This document shows, piece by piece, positions 22,806 to 37,600 of a stretch of DNA of 64,000 nt (position 1 is the first letter of the stretch; each line of letters begins with the position of its first letter). The translations under genes and the position numbers were made by a program. The stretch is from Smittia aterrima (Eukaryota; Arthropoda; Insecta; Diptera; Chironomidae), in contig CP093831.1 of assembly GCA_033063855.1 (NCBI GenBank), forward strand, positions 5,518,001-5,582,000, written 5' to 3'. Below the pieces are notes generated by a model. The model was not told where the DNA came from, did no database searches, and saw only the letters and a list, made by a program, of their open reading frames with translations.

Positions 22806-25800
22806 TTTAATTGTTCTTGGTACTTGTTAATTAATTAAATTTTTATAATTTGTCTGATTCGTGTCGTGCTACGTTTTTCAATGATTTTAGGTTAAGCGAC
22901 AACGTTCGTCAATTGCGTTGCAATCAATCACGTTTGTAAACTACGTTTTCCGATAAGAATTTCGCTTCGAGAAACAGGGAAATGTCTGATCTTAATTTTA
23001 GTTTATCGTCTCTACATAACACAGCCTTTGCTCCACATCATCGACTAGCGATTTGCACTAATGAGCTGCAGTTCGTTCAATCAGTGCTGCTGAAATTATG
23101 GGCAGAAGAAGATCGACAGAGAGAAGAAGCGATTTCGAGCCACTGCAAAGTCGACACGAGTAAAACGAGTTTGCGAATTAAATCGCGAATTAAAAGCTGC
23201 TGCCGAAGGTGCTGATGAGCTTAAGAATAACATTTATTGTCCCCGTCACGTCACGCAATTTAGCTTCTCCAGCTAAATGAGGCACTTATCAGCTTGTTAA
23301 ACGACTGGTTTCAATGTTAGACAAAGACTTGTCTCATTTGAATTTCATTTCCTTCGTTTCGTGTAACATTCATTAAACATCGATTGGCGGTTGCGAGCAG
23401 AAAGAAAATGCAGAAATTTAAACCTTTGCGTGCACGTCAAGTGGTGGCTTTCTGCGGCTTCAAATTCGAAATCCAGAGAAGTCTCGCGAATCGAAATAAA
23501 ATAAATTAAAGTTTCTGCTGTTTACATTTTCATTATGAATTCTTTTCGGGACAAAGTCTCTGTCAATTCGATAAAAGTTTCAAACATGTTTCCGTTTCCA
23601 TTAAGAGAAAACATCGTGAGGTGCTAAGAGAGTTCGTTATCTTTAATTGATTCTCTCTGAACTCATTCTTGCGCGATAATCAGCGAATCGCCAAAACTAT
23701 ATTAGGTTTTCTCTTAAGTCGCAGACGCTTATCATCGTCAGACACGCACATAATTTCGATTCTCTGTATCGATGCTTTTGCTGTCCAGCCGATTGCCTCG
23801 AATTGATAATCCAGCGAGCACACACGAGACTCAATAAAAAATTATCGACAATTGCGGCGGTCGATGGGAATTTTCGTTTTTGTTATTAAATCTTGGGAAA
23901 CAACAATCAGATGGGAGCGGCTCGACTCGAACGATAATCGGGGTGGATTGTTGTCTTCATAAAAAAAAATAAAGCGAGAGAAAGATTTACGAAAAAATTA
24001 TGCTGCTCGCTCAACGACAACGAAGGAGAATGATGAATGCAAATCAAAAAGCTTCATCTGCATTTATACGACCAACAATAATCATGTAAATCATCGGCGA
24101 AAAGAAACACATTGTTCTCGTTTTCCATTCAACTGGCTACTGTCACTTATCGCGCCTTGAAAGATCAGCAAACGAAGCGAATGTGTGCAGCAAAGAGAGT
24201 CTGGACGTTTTAAAATTGAGACAATTTATGAAAAATTGGGTAGTTTGATATTGTAGTCACGACTCGCGATAGCTTGACAACTCAGTCGCGATCTTCTTTT
24301 AGAGTTTCATCCAATTTCAACAATTTGCTTCGTTTGCGATGTGACCAAATGAAGAAGCAAAAAAATTTGAATCTTTCTTATTCCGAAAGGAGGAAAAATA
24401 TTTAAGTTTTGTTATCCAACAAAAAAGTTCATAAACCAAGAAAAAAAATTATTTAAAAGTTGAATCGAAGAGTTGATAAACTCATAAAGTGTCAAGAACA
24501 AGCAACAGAATCTTTCAATATAAATTCTTTGCTTTCTCATTTCCTTTGTTGACTTCCCAAACGACCGGAGAAAGTTTTAAGAATAAAATATTGTTCGATA
24601 TGAACCGTTGGAAGAAAAAAAGGTTAAAACAAAATTTATGACCTTCAACTATTAAGGAAGGAGTCGCCTCAAAGACGACGTCGCACACGAATCAAAACTT
24701 AATGTGCTTAACGCGCTTCGTTTAACGATTATTGAAACTGCTACAAAGTTAATAACGTTCAGCAATTTCTCCGTAGCCAAGAAAAAAGTAAATAAATAAT
24801 AAAATAACGATCACTGTCCAATAAAATTCCCATCTCATTTCTTTTTATTTCCTCTCGAAAATATGAGATGATTAAAAGTGTTTCAATATTTTCATTCTCG
24901 GTGTTCTCATGACTAATAAAGCTGCTTCAAGCAATTGATGACTGAGTTGCTTTTTAGGAAGAAGAAAATCTTTTACGAACTGGTCCATTACTGGATAACA
25001 AAAAAGTTTCTAATTATTCAGATTGATACAAAGTCTGAGACTTGATTCTTATAAATTTGAAACTGACCACACAAGGCGACAGTTCGGAGCTTATGATCAC
25101 ATATTTCTCACTCGCTAGAGTCGTCTTCTCACCGCTGTGTCCCATTTCTGTGCTATAAATATTGTAAACCTTAGATACTCGCATGAAATTATAATAAATA
25201 TCAACAACAACATTCGCCGGTTCCGTGCCTTTGAAAGCAAAGAAAGATTTGTTGGTGATAAGTGAGAAAGTTTCCTTTGAACTCTTCAAGAAGCAAACAA
25301 TCTAACGACTTAATATTTCCTGAGAATCGTGACCACAAAGAGCAGATAATTCTATTAAGAAAAGAACTTGATATCATTGTTTGATAAAAAAATATTTCTC
25401 GCCACCCAGACCAAAGCCAGACTTTACTTTCGATGAAGTTAAAAACTTCCTGCTGGTTCGTTCGATTGAAAACAAACAAGAGAACTAGTTTATGTCACAT
25501 TTAAATTCGCTTGTCTCATGCTCGAGGCTCGACATTAACTTCGATCATAAATTCTGTTCAGTTCTATCAGACCGCAAAGTCCGCGAGATTCGGCGTGCGA
25601 GGTCAACGCTTTCGTCTGCGAAGAGAGTTACAAGAAAAAGGCATTTTAAGCGATTCCTGTTATCGCTTCTCCTTTTGCTTTTAAGGCCGAGTCGCTTTAC
25701 CGAGTCGCGAATACAGTCGAAAGTGAGAATTATTATCTAGAATGTCGCATGCTGCATAAGAAATATTAATTAAACAGCATCATACATGAATCTCTCCTCT

Positions 25801-28686
25801 CTGTAGCATCGGAGATATCAATGTTTGAATTAATTAAGTCTGATTTATGATTATTTCTCACTTTATCGCCTCCTTTACAATTAATAACTTTGAAGTGGAA
25901 ACTCAGGCAACGAGTTTCGAGCACAGTCGACGATGAGAATGTCGCGAAGATTTCTAATGAAAAAAAGTCCAAAAGTTATTGATTTAAATCTTTTACGGAG
26001 CAGACTGTGAATAGAAATATATTTCCATAAAAATAATCTGAATGTTCGTTAACTGCAGTAGCTGGAAAGTTGTCTCGAGACTTAGACCGGCACCGTCTTC
26101 ATTACTTCTCGTCTGAGTGTTGAGCTGAAAATTTATAGCGAAATTTAACAAGCTCAACTCATCTGCAACGGATTATTTCCATTATCACCAGAGACTTTGC
26201 GTTAGATTAGCGATGTTCGATCGTTAAGCGACTCAACGTCTTCGATTTAATTATAAAACGATTCTTCGTGGAATTCATTTCGACTCTTAATTGATTTCTT
26301 ATCTCAAATAGGATGACTTCGACCTGCATACTTCATCATTCCCAAATCGGAAATGCGCGATGAGATAATGTCTTCATTCCACGAAAGTTTAATGTTGTCC
26401 GATTCAAATCAATTGACGAGTCTTAAATGGAATCAATTAACTTGCCAAAGACGAGAACTCTGTCTTCTCATTTTGATTGAAATGCTTTCATGACTCAGAG
26501 AAGAGATAATAAATTGAAGAACCAAATGAGACTCGCGCTTGGCGGCGGTTGTTAGCGAGTGAGTACTCTCAACATTTTCACGGTGGCTTTAATTGTTAAT
26601 TAACCCAATTATTTTACAACTATATTGCCTTGTGCAATTCTTCGGATTCTTATCGTTCGCTGCAGAGTTTAAAGCTTCTGTTCTCTCGACTTCTTGCACT
26701 CTTTACGATCGCCGTTGCCTTGCTGCAAGCTCTGTCTCCCTTTTGCTGTTTTTTAAGATTGTAAACCTTAGTTAACGAGATTTTTCGCATAGCACGTTCA
26801 ACATCGTGACGATGCGCGTCGCATCTGAATTTTGTGGACGCCTTGAAATATTTTTTTTTCGGTGGTTTCTTACTTAACATGACTTCTGAATGTGTTTCTC
26901 GCACAAGAAATTCTTCTGTGTCGTTTGCTGATTTCTTATCACCTCGTGTTCCTTAGAGTGATGATGGTTTGTGTGAAGAGATTTAAGATAAAAGCTTTGT
27001 CGCCATTTTAACGTTTCTTGCGATATTTTCATTTTTTTTCGGAGTTTATAACTTTTTTTTCTGCAAACACCGTCGTGACATTAAGATTTCGCTTCACTGC
27101 TCAAGATATCGAGCTTAATAACACAGTCAACGGTAGTTAAATCAAATGAATCAAGAAGCGTTAAGTGGCGATTACTGGAGATCATCAGATTTAAAGTCGC
27201 GAAAGGCAATTATGAAACACGATCCCTCCAGGATTTTCAAGTTTTATTCTTCGATGATGAATTCTAGTTTCTCATTTTTCTTGTGACCAGATTGCAACTT
27301 CATAGTTTAAGTTTTGGAGATTTCTGTTTGGATTTCTAGTCTTATTAAGCAGACAAAATAAATTCTACAACTTCTAAGCACAAACTTTTCCTAATTGGCA
27401 TCATAATCGATGCTGCTTTGCTGCTGCAATTAATTCGTCAAAAGGTGTTGCACGATCTTGAAAAATTGTTATTTTACGAGCTCAACCATAAAAAGTTCGA
27501 AGCATCAATTATTTTTTATGAATGAAATTTTCGCAGGCATCGTGAAATGGAAGAAATCGTGAGCGCAATAAACATTTATTTGCTACCGAAGGCACGTTTC
27601 TCGTCGACGACTGCTTGCTTCCAATTTCAACGAGAAATGCTGAGGAAAAAAATTGAATATCGCACCAACTTTATCAATGAGTTATTGGCAATGAAATCTC
27701 AGTCGCCCAATCGCAAATCATTCCAATGAAATAAATTGGAAATCGAAAACAATTTTCCTCTCGATCGGCGACAAGTCCACGACAGTTTTGTTTTGCATGG
27801 AATTTCATTGAATTTCGCCATGTTCGATGGCAAATAAAATTGCAGACATTTCATTTCATTTCTGCAAAGTGTTGAAACACACAAATATATTTTTATTTAA
27901 CTTGTTTCCTTGATATGAAAAGCGAAAAGCAAACAATAAATTCATGAAATTCACATAAATTTGTCTCTACACATGTTTGAATTTATAACTTTTTTCCTTC
28001 TTCGACGCGCGAGATACATTTGGTTAATGCTGCCTCTTTGCTAGTCGTTTGCTGCTTGCTTGCTTACGTCCGTTCTCCCGCGCACGATTGTGCAGAAAAG
28101 ACTTTTATAATGTGGAAACATCAAGAACAATTCATAATAAAAATTCAATTTTAATGCTTTCTGTTTGAATGAATGGAAACAACGAACAAGACAGCGAGGA
28201 AAACCTACGGAATCAATGTTTGTAATTCTCTCCAACACCCAATCAAAACCATATTAGTTTCTTTCCTTATGAATGAGATAAAGTTTATGTAGATTTTGAT
28301 TATTTGCATTTACGTAAAGACTCACAATTGCGACCTTCTAGATTTATTTGATCTATGGCTCATTGAGTAAAATTGCGAGAATTTAAATAAATCAGTTTCC
28401 AATTCGTATCAACATCTCGCGCATTTCTTTGTTTACGAAACGAGCTCCGAAATGCAGCCAACAATAAAGTTTGTTTTTATTTACGGCGTAGCTCATTATT
28501 TTTATTTCCAGCGTGAAATGTCAATTGAGCTGAACAATTTATTGGCTGGCGGTGGAGTTAATAGAAATCTATTCAACATTCCCTTCCATACAAACACTCA
28601 GCAGTCAGATCTTTTTCTAAACCCGTGTTCTCGTGTGTAAATCGATTAATCGATCTCAATCGCTTTTTTTCGCGCGCATATGATTA

Positions 28687-28695
28687 CGCCCACGC
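28687..28695 (-). promoter_or_regulatory. EGR/Zif268 consensus site in the gene desert
   Basis: CGCCCACGC on plus, the exact reverse complement of GCGTGGGCG, 15.7 kb upstream of the first coding exon of the putative EGR gene. Confidence 0.4.
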
Positions 28696-31600
28696 TGATC
28701 GCGAGAGAGAATAAGGCGGAGGGAAAAGTCATCAGCTTACACAGTCTGATACCAAGCATTAAGTCACAATAGTCTCTGAAGTTCGCAAGTTAATGTCTTC
28801 AGGTAGCTCGTTCGAATCAGCACGCACAAAATAAATAAATTAAAAGTTGAAAATCAGAAGAAAATAATTCCTCATAAAAGCTTCACAGCTAAGTCTCAAT
28901 TCGAAGCTCTACATGCCTTGACTTAAAATTCTATCATCTCGTTGGCAAAGAGAACTTGCTGTGTTTCATTGAGAACGATTTTAAATTAATTTGGTAGACG
29001 ATGAAAAATCACGCGACAAAACAAGATTAATTACAAACTGAATAATGTATTTCTCTTATTTCGAGAATCGAGGTTGCCAGTGTCCGCTTTCTAAGCCTCT
29101 GTCGGAATTAATTGCCTTCCATATGCATTGCGAACTTATTGACCACTGTTTGTTCTTCCTTTTTCTTTTTCTCGATTTACTGAAGAAGATGTCAAACGAA
29201 CACGAGAAATAATAAATTTCCCTAACTCAATCTGCGACCCTTTTCGTCTCTCTTTGCTGCAATTTTTGTTTTCGGCTACCAGAGAGCTCAAGAATCGATT
29301 TCACCGCGAGCCTGCCAGTCGATTTAATAAATGAAATTATATTGTCGAAACATTTTTCACTCCTGGCCGCTACACATTCCGCAATCGGCATGAGAGAGAG
29401 ACACCAACCAGGCGAAGTGCATTAATGAAATTCGTGCTCGGAATTGTAATTTAAGTTCCTCGCCATGTGATGTGAGGTGGAAGAAGACGAAGCTCGATTG
29501 ACAAAAGGAGTTCTCATTATTTTTTACTAGCAAAGTATCAGATCTGCTCAGCGAGCTTCATCTTCGCGTTTTATTTTTGCAAGCAGCGCTCGAAGGAATA
29601 AAATTTTATTCAATCACCTTTCAATAACTTCAAATGAGCTCGGATTTTTCATTTTAATGGCAATGCAAACTTTCTCGCATCGACTCATGCCGCAAAAACA
29701 TTTCAAAGCGAAAATGATAAATCGAAACTCATGTAAACGCTTCGCTAATAAACTGTAAAAAATATGCTTTTGATATGAAGCTCAAGTCAATGGTAAATAA
29801 ACACAGTTGGACTGCAGTTAAAGTTGAACGAATATCAATTTATTAAAGTCTTTTGATTCAAAACTTCTCAGTACATTTAAAATTCAATGGATCCTCGTGT
29901 GAAATCGTAGGTCAAACAAGCGTTTAAAGCGTCATGGACAGTTCTTATAAGTTCTTAAAAAGCGGCTCTTCAATTCACTTTTGGATAGGAAAACTCGTTT
30001 GCAGAAGATACAGTGGAAGACGCGATCCTTGAGAGCGTGAAGATGACTTCTCATTGATTTCTTTGTCTTGAACAATTTCACAACTCAGAGTGAGAGAGAA
30101 GATTTTGAACTAAGAAAAGAGATCGCAAGCTATTTCGTCCGGTAATGTTTTCATCACACAAGGAAGTGACAAGCAAGTTATTCAAGCCCATCTCATTTGA
30201 ATAGCTTTTATGAATGAAACACATTGCACAATTGAGCGACATTGTATTTAAAGTGAACCTGTCGTGCAGCAAAATCAAATTAATTCAAAGCTCTAAATAA
30301 ATTTTAGTTTTTGAACATTCATTCGATAGTGAAATGAGATCCAAATCCACACCAAATACATGTTTCGTCGAGTTCCATTCAGAGACAATAAGAACTTTAA
30401 TTTATTTTCATTTGGAGAAACGAGTTTAATCTCGCATCAAATCGTCGTGTTCGTCGAGTCTTTTATAGCTTCATATGTTTCTTAATCCCTTTTTAAAGCG
30501 TCAAAATCAACAAGAGAACAACAAGAAGAAATATCAGTGAGATTGTTTGTGCATTGAATCGATCGCTCCATCTAGAACGCGTCTCGCTAATCCGCCAAAC
30601 AGAAACTTTGATTTCACTTGAATTCATTGGAAATTTCTGAGTAAACGACGGTACACAAGTCTGTCCAATCATCAGGCATGATTAATCAGGCATAACAACA
30701 GACGGAACTCTAATGAATGCTTTATTGAAATGAATAACGAAAAAGATTGTTATTATTTAAATATTCACTCTCAAAACACAAAGCTTCATTCAAGATAAAA
30801 AGATTATCGAAAAGTTTCTTCAGAAAACATCTTCGCTTCAGAAGCGAGCATTCGCTAAGCCGGTTAGGAGTCAAAGTATTTTCTGAGAACTCGACTCACT
30901 TTACTAGGAACCGCGAGACAAATTCCAAGAACGACGAAGTGTGAATCGCTCGTCCCCGAAAAAATGTTTTTCGTTCCGTTTTCTCTTTGAACGTGCGAGC
31001 TCGAGTCGATTCCGATTATACGCATGAGTAATCTTTGCTATTAGATAATTTATAATTAGATTTCTGTTTTGAATATTTGATGACCTGCTCGGGTGAATGA
31101 CAGTCCAACGGTCTAATTGCTTGTTTACAAGGCTCAGCTATGATGATTTCAATAATTGGAGAAGCGTGGAGATTCCCGAAATTCCGTTCGCTGATTAAAC
31201 TCAACAGCGATTCGATTAATATTAATAAACCTGTAGCGATAGAGTCAAATAAATAATTATCCATAATCCTCAGTTATAGTTTAACGACATTTTTAACGAT
31301 TATTAATGAGGCGGCTCGTTTCTTCCAGAAATTATCATTAATCCATCATAATTTCCAGATTTTTACACGCTTTTCACAACTAACGTCAATTTCGAATATC
31401 AACAGTTGCAGGTAATTATGTTAATTTCTATTGAAGTGATTTCACCCTGCAATCGATAAACGTCACTTAACATTTAGCTCGGGCTAAAATTACTCTGCTG
31501 CGAGCCCCCTCGGAACAGGTTAGTTGAAGCAGTGACAACTGCTGAAATCTCTAGCCGAGGCAAAAAATGCTTCAAACATAATCATTAAATCCATCAGATG

Positions 31601-34600
31601 ACAACGAAGTGAAGCAAAGTAAACAGAAATAATTTGGAATGACGAATGAGTTGTGGAAGGTGAGCTTTCATAATTGAATTTGAGTCTTACAAGTCGCGCG
31701 CGGAGATTTGTGCCACGTGCCAATGATAACTGTTCGACGACTTGAGTCGAGAGTTTTTTGTTGCTGCTTAAGCAGCATTTGAATTTAAACTAACTACCGA
31801 AGGTCTTTGACAGGCGATCGAAGCTTAACGTTACGACTCATTCGAGTGATAATCCTCAGCGAGCAGCAAGAGAAAAATTCTTCAGTAATTTAAGTTAAAT
31901 TGAAGCGAACTTCACTTCTCATAAGAAAGAACTAACAAATCATAAATTATGCGAACGAAAGAACTCATAAACGCTCTTAAATCTAAAATGAATTGCATAT
32001 TATCATTCTCCAGTCTTTGCAATTGCCAAAGGCAATTTTATGAACTCGACTCTTTCACAATTCTTATTTCTTAAGACTTCAACTCCAAGGCAAAACCTTT
32101 GAGGTCGCTCGACTGTAAGCCACGAGAAGAAATTCTTCTGTCGTTTGATGAATTAAGAATCTTAAACAAACACTAATAATGTTAAAATGCAATAAATCTT
32201 GTCGAGTTGTGTCGTTCTTCATCTTTTCTGTTTCACAAAATTAAAAGAAGATTTCTTTGACCACAAAAGGAACGCTTAGCTCTTAGAGGTCTCCCGAAAA
32301 TAATTTATTGAAAGCTTGAGTGATTATAAATCAAGCATGCTTTGTCTGCTTCTGTTGATTGAAATCTGGACGGTGAATGGGCTTTATGGACATCAAGAGA
32401 CTTCAACGATCGAAAGTTCAAGCGATGCGTAATCTGAAGCGACGATAGAGAGGAACTCGAGCAGTTTGTGAATTCATTTCTTGGAATTTCTTTCTCATCG
32501 AGACTCTCCAGTATCTCTAATTGGATCAACAATCAAGTCTGTTGCGCATTTAAGAGTCCCAACAATGAACAAATGTACTCGAAAGAATCGAAATTCAAAA
32601 AGAGCTTCGTATGAATGAACATAATGTAATCAAAAGAATTTCAAATGAACGCTAATTCTCGAACTGTCTCTCTCTCTCTCGCTATACGCTCCATTCAATA
32701 CACCTGATCAGACCGCTTTGATACAATTGAGATAGCTAAGCAGCACTCCTCGTTAACAATGTAAGCGCGACTTTAAGAATCGTCGACCGACCCGTTCCCA
32801 CAGTTAAAATTGCTGAGCTATTCCCAAATCGAAGAAGATTTCTTATCAACAATTGAATTCATTAATTTATCACGGAAACATCAAACTGGTCGAAACGAGA
32901 ACGCGTTCATTTGAATCATCGAAGCAGAGAAAGACATTTGGTGTAAGAAACACTCGCGCTTGAAAGCAAAACGAGAGAAACAGAAATTAAAATACAAACA
33001 AAATATTCATAAGTTTTTATTTCTTTCTATCCCGAGTCGATTCACCTCCGAGTCGATGCGCTGAGTTTATTAAAAAACGGCGCTTAAATTTCACAATCGA
33101 CCGGCGATGCCAACGTAATTCAATAGTTTGAGATGCGCCCATCACGAATCCGTGAAAAAAACTTGGCATTGTTTGTCTTACGGAGGAGAATTTCGCAATC
33201 TTAAAAACATATGGGTGGACTAGCAGCGCACGCCGTTTGAATGGAAACAGCTTTCAAACACACTCGAGAGCTGCTTTTCGCGTTCAACACACGTTGAAAC
33301 CTTTCTGGATGAGATTTCTTCTCTTCTCCGCTGCTTCTTTCTGCTTCAACAGAACACAAAATATAAAAAAAAAATCATCATCGTCGAGTCGACTCAAAGT
33401 GCTCTTGAAAGATGAAGGAGCAACTTGCAATTGAACAATGTTGAATGGTTATTTAGTGAGATGCATTGTCAACTTCTTCTCTCCATGCGTTTGCTGATAC
33501 CTCATCGCGATAATCGACCTCGTTACTCTCCACGTCTCAACCGATAATTTTGAATGGAGAGAATAATTTCATTGTTGGCACAATCTCTCGTGGAGCTTGA
33601 TTAAGTATACGCTGACATTAAACAATCGCGAAACGGTGACTTCGAGTGAACAACTTCGCAACAACGTATGTCAGAATGTTCCCAATCAGAACAAATACCG
33701 AAAAGCGAATATCAGCAAACATCGATGTTGAGTTTTGTTGAACATTATTTGCATGTTCGTGGAATAAGACGAAAACTTTTCATAAGTCCTTTGAAATATT
33801 CAAGAGACCGAGAGAGAGAGAGGAAAGTAAGAAGCAGCTTAGAGCAAGCCAAGCTTAAGTCCTCATCTCAATCAAGCTCACTTCTATGTCAGCAATTAAA
33901 ACTTTAATGAACTTCGAGTACCAAACACTTCCCAGTTGAATATTCATAACACAAAGCGTAATAAATTCACTCGACGCCTGTGCTTAATGGTTTTTAATGA
34001 AATTTATTTATCGCTGCTCCAACTCGATGCGCTTTGAGATCGGAAAGCTTAAACATCGTTTTAATTGACCCTTAAGCAGATCGTTTTTCGCGTGAGCGAC
34101 GTGAAAAATGAAAAGCATCGTCGAAAATTATAATAATTAAAATTAATTTTTTGCGGCGATAATTCGTTCGAGGCGTTCGATAAAAAGACGATAAACATCG
34201 AATGAAAAATAAGAATTACGGTTTAATTAAAATGCATTAACCGTCAGTCGAAAGGATTGAAGATTGAATAATGTAATGATGAAGTCGAGATAATGATGCA
34301 TTAATTTTGAAAGCTTCATCTAAACAATATAATTTACTTGCAAATGCCTTCGAGCTTCTCTGACTATCGCGAGCCGACTCGAACGCATTAACGTTAACAA
34401 GAAAGATTTTCTCTCTTCATCGAAGTGAAAAGGCGAATAAGCGAGAGATCAGCTCATCAGGGATTCCTTTCATTTTAAGAGACGTCGACGATCGTTGTTG
34501 TTAAACTGTTGGTGATGTCCCTGACATGAGATTTTCATTTTTGTTAAACAAACAAATCTTTCGCTAGTTTTCGCCATCTCATTTCAAGTTATTTGCACAA

Positions 34601-37600
34601 ACATTAATAAACCGCATTATGTTGTCTCGTAACTATAGCAGTTAATTTCGAATATCATCTCTCTGCCGATTGCAATTCATTTGCAAGCCATTCACAGTCG
34701 CATTTGGAAAGGAAACGAAAGAGTCTCTCTGAGCATTATCGCATCAAATAAAATAAGAACCTTTCAATAACGCTGAATTTATTGGAAAGAAACTCCGCTG
34801 TTATCGCGAGTCAAACGATATTATTTCTCTCGGCCGTTCCTTCTTCTGTTCTCGATGAAGCCACTCCAACTGCATCGGCTCGTTCTTTCTCTTTCAACAA
34901 CGCGAACATGTGTTTCTCGATATGTTAAATTTGCATAAATCCAAACAGGAAATATAAATATGAAAATAAAGAAAATTGTTTGATTTTGAATCGCGCATTA
35001 ATTCAGCCCCGAATTGAGATCACTTTTTCCTTGTTTTTAAAAGTTTGTTTGTGCTCTAGAAAAGTTAAATCGATGAAAGGAATTGTTGTGAGATGCCGTC
35101 GTGAATTTTAATAATTTTTAAATTCTTAAAATTTTTAAATTTTTCACGTAACTTTTGATCGACTCCAAATACGAATTTTAAAATTTTTATCAACAAATAT
35201 CGCTCTCTGGCGTCGTTAGTTCTTCAACAAACTTGACTCACCGTATTTTTCTGATGATTCATCCATGAAATGTCAAACATTAGCGTGTGAAAAGATTTTA
35301 CCAGAAACGATGTTTGCGCGACCACCGAAAATCTCATCGCCCATCGGAAGCAAAAGAAAGAAGTGCTAAAATCATTGGAAAATATTGATTCATCTCACTT
35401 GCCCACACTTTATTTCATAACTCGCGACCATCGCATTATCTTCTGATCCATTTAATTAGACGCTGTCCATTCTGCTCCTCTTTCCAATCCGTTGAATTTT
35501 AAACGGTTCCATAAATTAAAATCGCTACGCAAATAAATTTCGATGCGAGGATATAAAAAGAAGATGAAAAATACACACAGAAGGTAGAAGAGCGTTAATA
35601 ATATTAAAATAACGTGTCACTGGAGAGTTTTTAGTAATGGAAGCAAGCGGAAAGAAAAAAAAAGCGAACGAGAAAATTCCATAAATAATAAATCTGATCC
35701 CTTTTCATGTCCACTTTATTGAAAACACACGAGACACGGTGGAGAAATGCGATCGAGAGCAGTAACGAAGCGAAGTACAAACAGCATAATGAAGTGAACA
35801 GTCTTTAAAATTGGTAAGACATGTCAGCCGTTTTAAAATCCACTCGTCCTCTTGTCTCAAAGCTTCTCGACATTCGCAACCGAAACGGAGAGCACCACGT
35901 CGGCTGCATCGACAAAATAAATGTGCGAGTAAAAATATTATTAACAAGATGAATATCGACGATAAGAACACATTTATTATCGCTTAATTATATCGCAAAG
36001 GAACGAGACTTAGCAAGACCGAAAACTTGATATGGCGATGTCACTTCAGTCCGCAAGAATTCCGATTCGACATCGCAAAGAAATTAAGACGTTTCCTCGC
36101 GCTTTCGGGATTCTTTGAATGCAAACACGCTATTGCAAGCGTTTGACATCTTCATGAATATCGCGGGTGCACATTTAAAGACTTCGATATGCAAGGCTCG
36201 CATTCATGTGTCAATAATTCGCCAGGCAAATGTTGGATTCAATGGGCTTTCACGACATTCGAAGCGAATCGATGCAAAGGTGATAAAGTAAGCGAGACTT
36301 CAACTATGCGCGATTATTTTTAAATCAAGTTTCTCGCCGTCGCGTGAAAGCTGTCTCTCAAAGTGTTTACGAAAAGATGTTTATCTCGTCGTCATTTTAT
36401 TCAGTTTTGATAGCGACGAACTATCAAGATTAACTCTCTGAAAGAGATTATTAAGATTACAAGACGAGACGAAGACTTAAAACCGCTGAATGTCCAACCG
36501 AGAATGAGCGACGCGCGATGTGAAAAGTGAATTTAAGAATTTGTGTGTGTTTTGAGTCATCGTCGTTAACTTGTCGCTTTTATTTTTCTCTTCTCATGTT
36601 GATGACTGACTCGCTATGAAGGGAAGAAGGAGAGATTGTAAGTCGAGAGTCGTAAATAGATAATTTGTCAAGTTTGACAAGAAAATTTGAATACAATAGC
36701 CGTCGTCTGATGGGGACATTTCATTCCTGTCGCTGGTTTTGTTATTTTAATGTGATGCTCGTTCCCGAAAGTCTCATCAGAGACTAATAAAAGTTAAAGC
36801 AAATAAAACTCACTGAGATTCTTTCGGTTCCCATGATCGTACGCCGCGGATCATTGATTTTCGAATTTCGTGAGACAATAAAATTGCATTCTAAACACGA
36901 AAGAATGAAGAGAAATAAAAATATTTTTAGAAACTTTTTTTTTACTTCACAACATCATCGTTTTGAGTGTGGAAAGAGGAGAAGCAAGCGGGCGCACCTG
37001 TTGAACGATTTATCAAATCTTCTATCACATTCTGTCGCTCTGATGCGAAGAGAATCACGAACAATCGAAAAAAATTATAATAATTTGGCGTTTTCTCTGA
37101 AAAATTTCCTTCTCGGGGAGTTTCGAATTCAAACGGAAGAGACTTAGACAACAAGCCAACTCCAAACATCTATTAAGTCATTTAATTAAGTTTGGGATTA
37201 AGCAAATAGAGTCATAAGCACTCTTCCATTTGAGTAAATCACCTTCAAATGACCAAAAGGCATTGGGAATGATCTCAGCGACTGTTTGCCGTCGAGCAGC
37301 GATCGGAGATTATTGTTTATCGAGAAGTCAAAATAGATCGCTAGCAGTCAGTGCTAAATGCCCATTACCAAATCAATTTTTCACTCTTTTTTTTAGCCAC
37401 GCGTCTCATCTCACTGTAAGTAATCGTTAAGTTTCTCGCGTGCGCTCAGCCACAATCAATCAACGCATGAGCGTGAAAATAGCCTCGAAATAAAGCAAAG
37501 CGCAGACGAAAACTTCAATCACAATTAATCAACAGCGAGAGATGAAAAACATTGTCCGGATCCGAAAGCATGAATAAAACAGATCTTAATAGCTTTCGAT

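Noticed and set aside
22982..23215. 77-codon plus-strand frame divergent from the Tudor gene
   Set aside because: It begins 176 bp from the Tudor start and has a proper ATG, but no domain, no splice partner and an arginine/cysteine-rich tail typical of a chance frame.
32021..32037. 7-bp hairpin AATTGCC-AAA-GGCAATT
   Set aside because: Isolated short palindrome with no T-run or gene context; expected by chance.
33811..33826. GAGA tract as a Polycomb response element
   Set aside because: A short GAGA run alone is not diagnostic; I did not see a clear cluster of Pho sites beside it.
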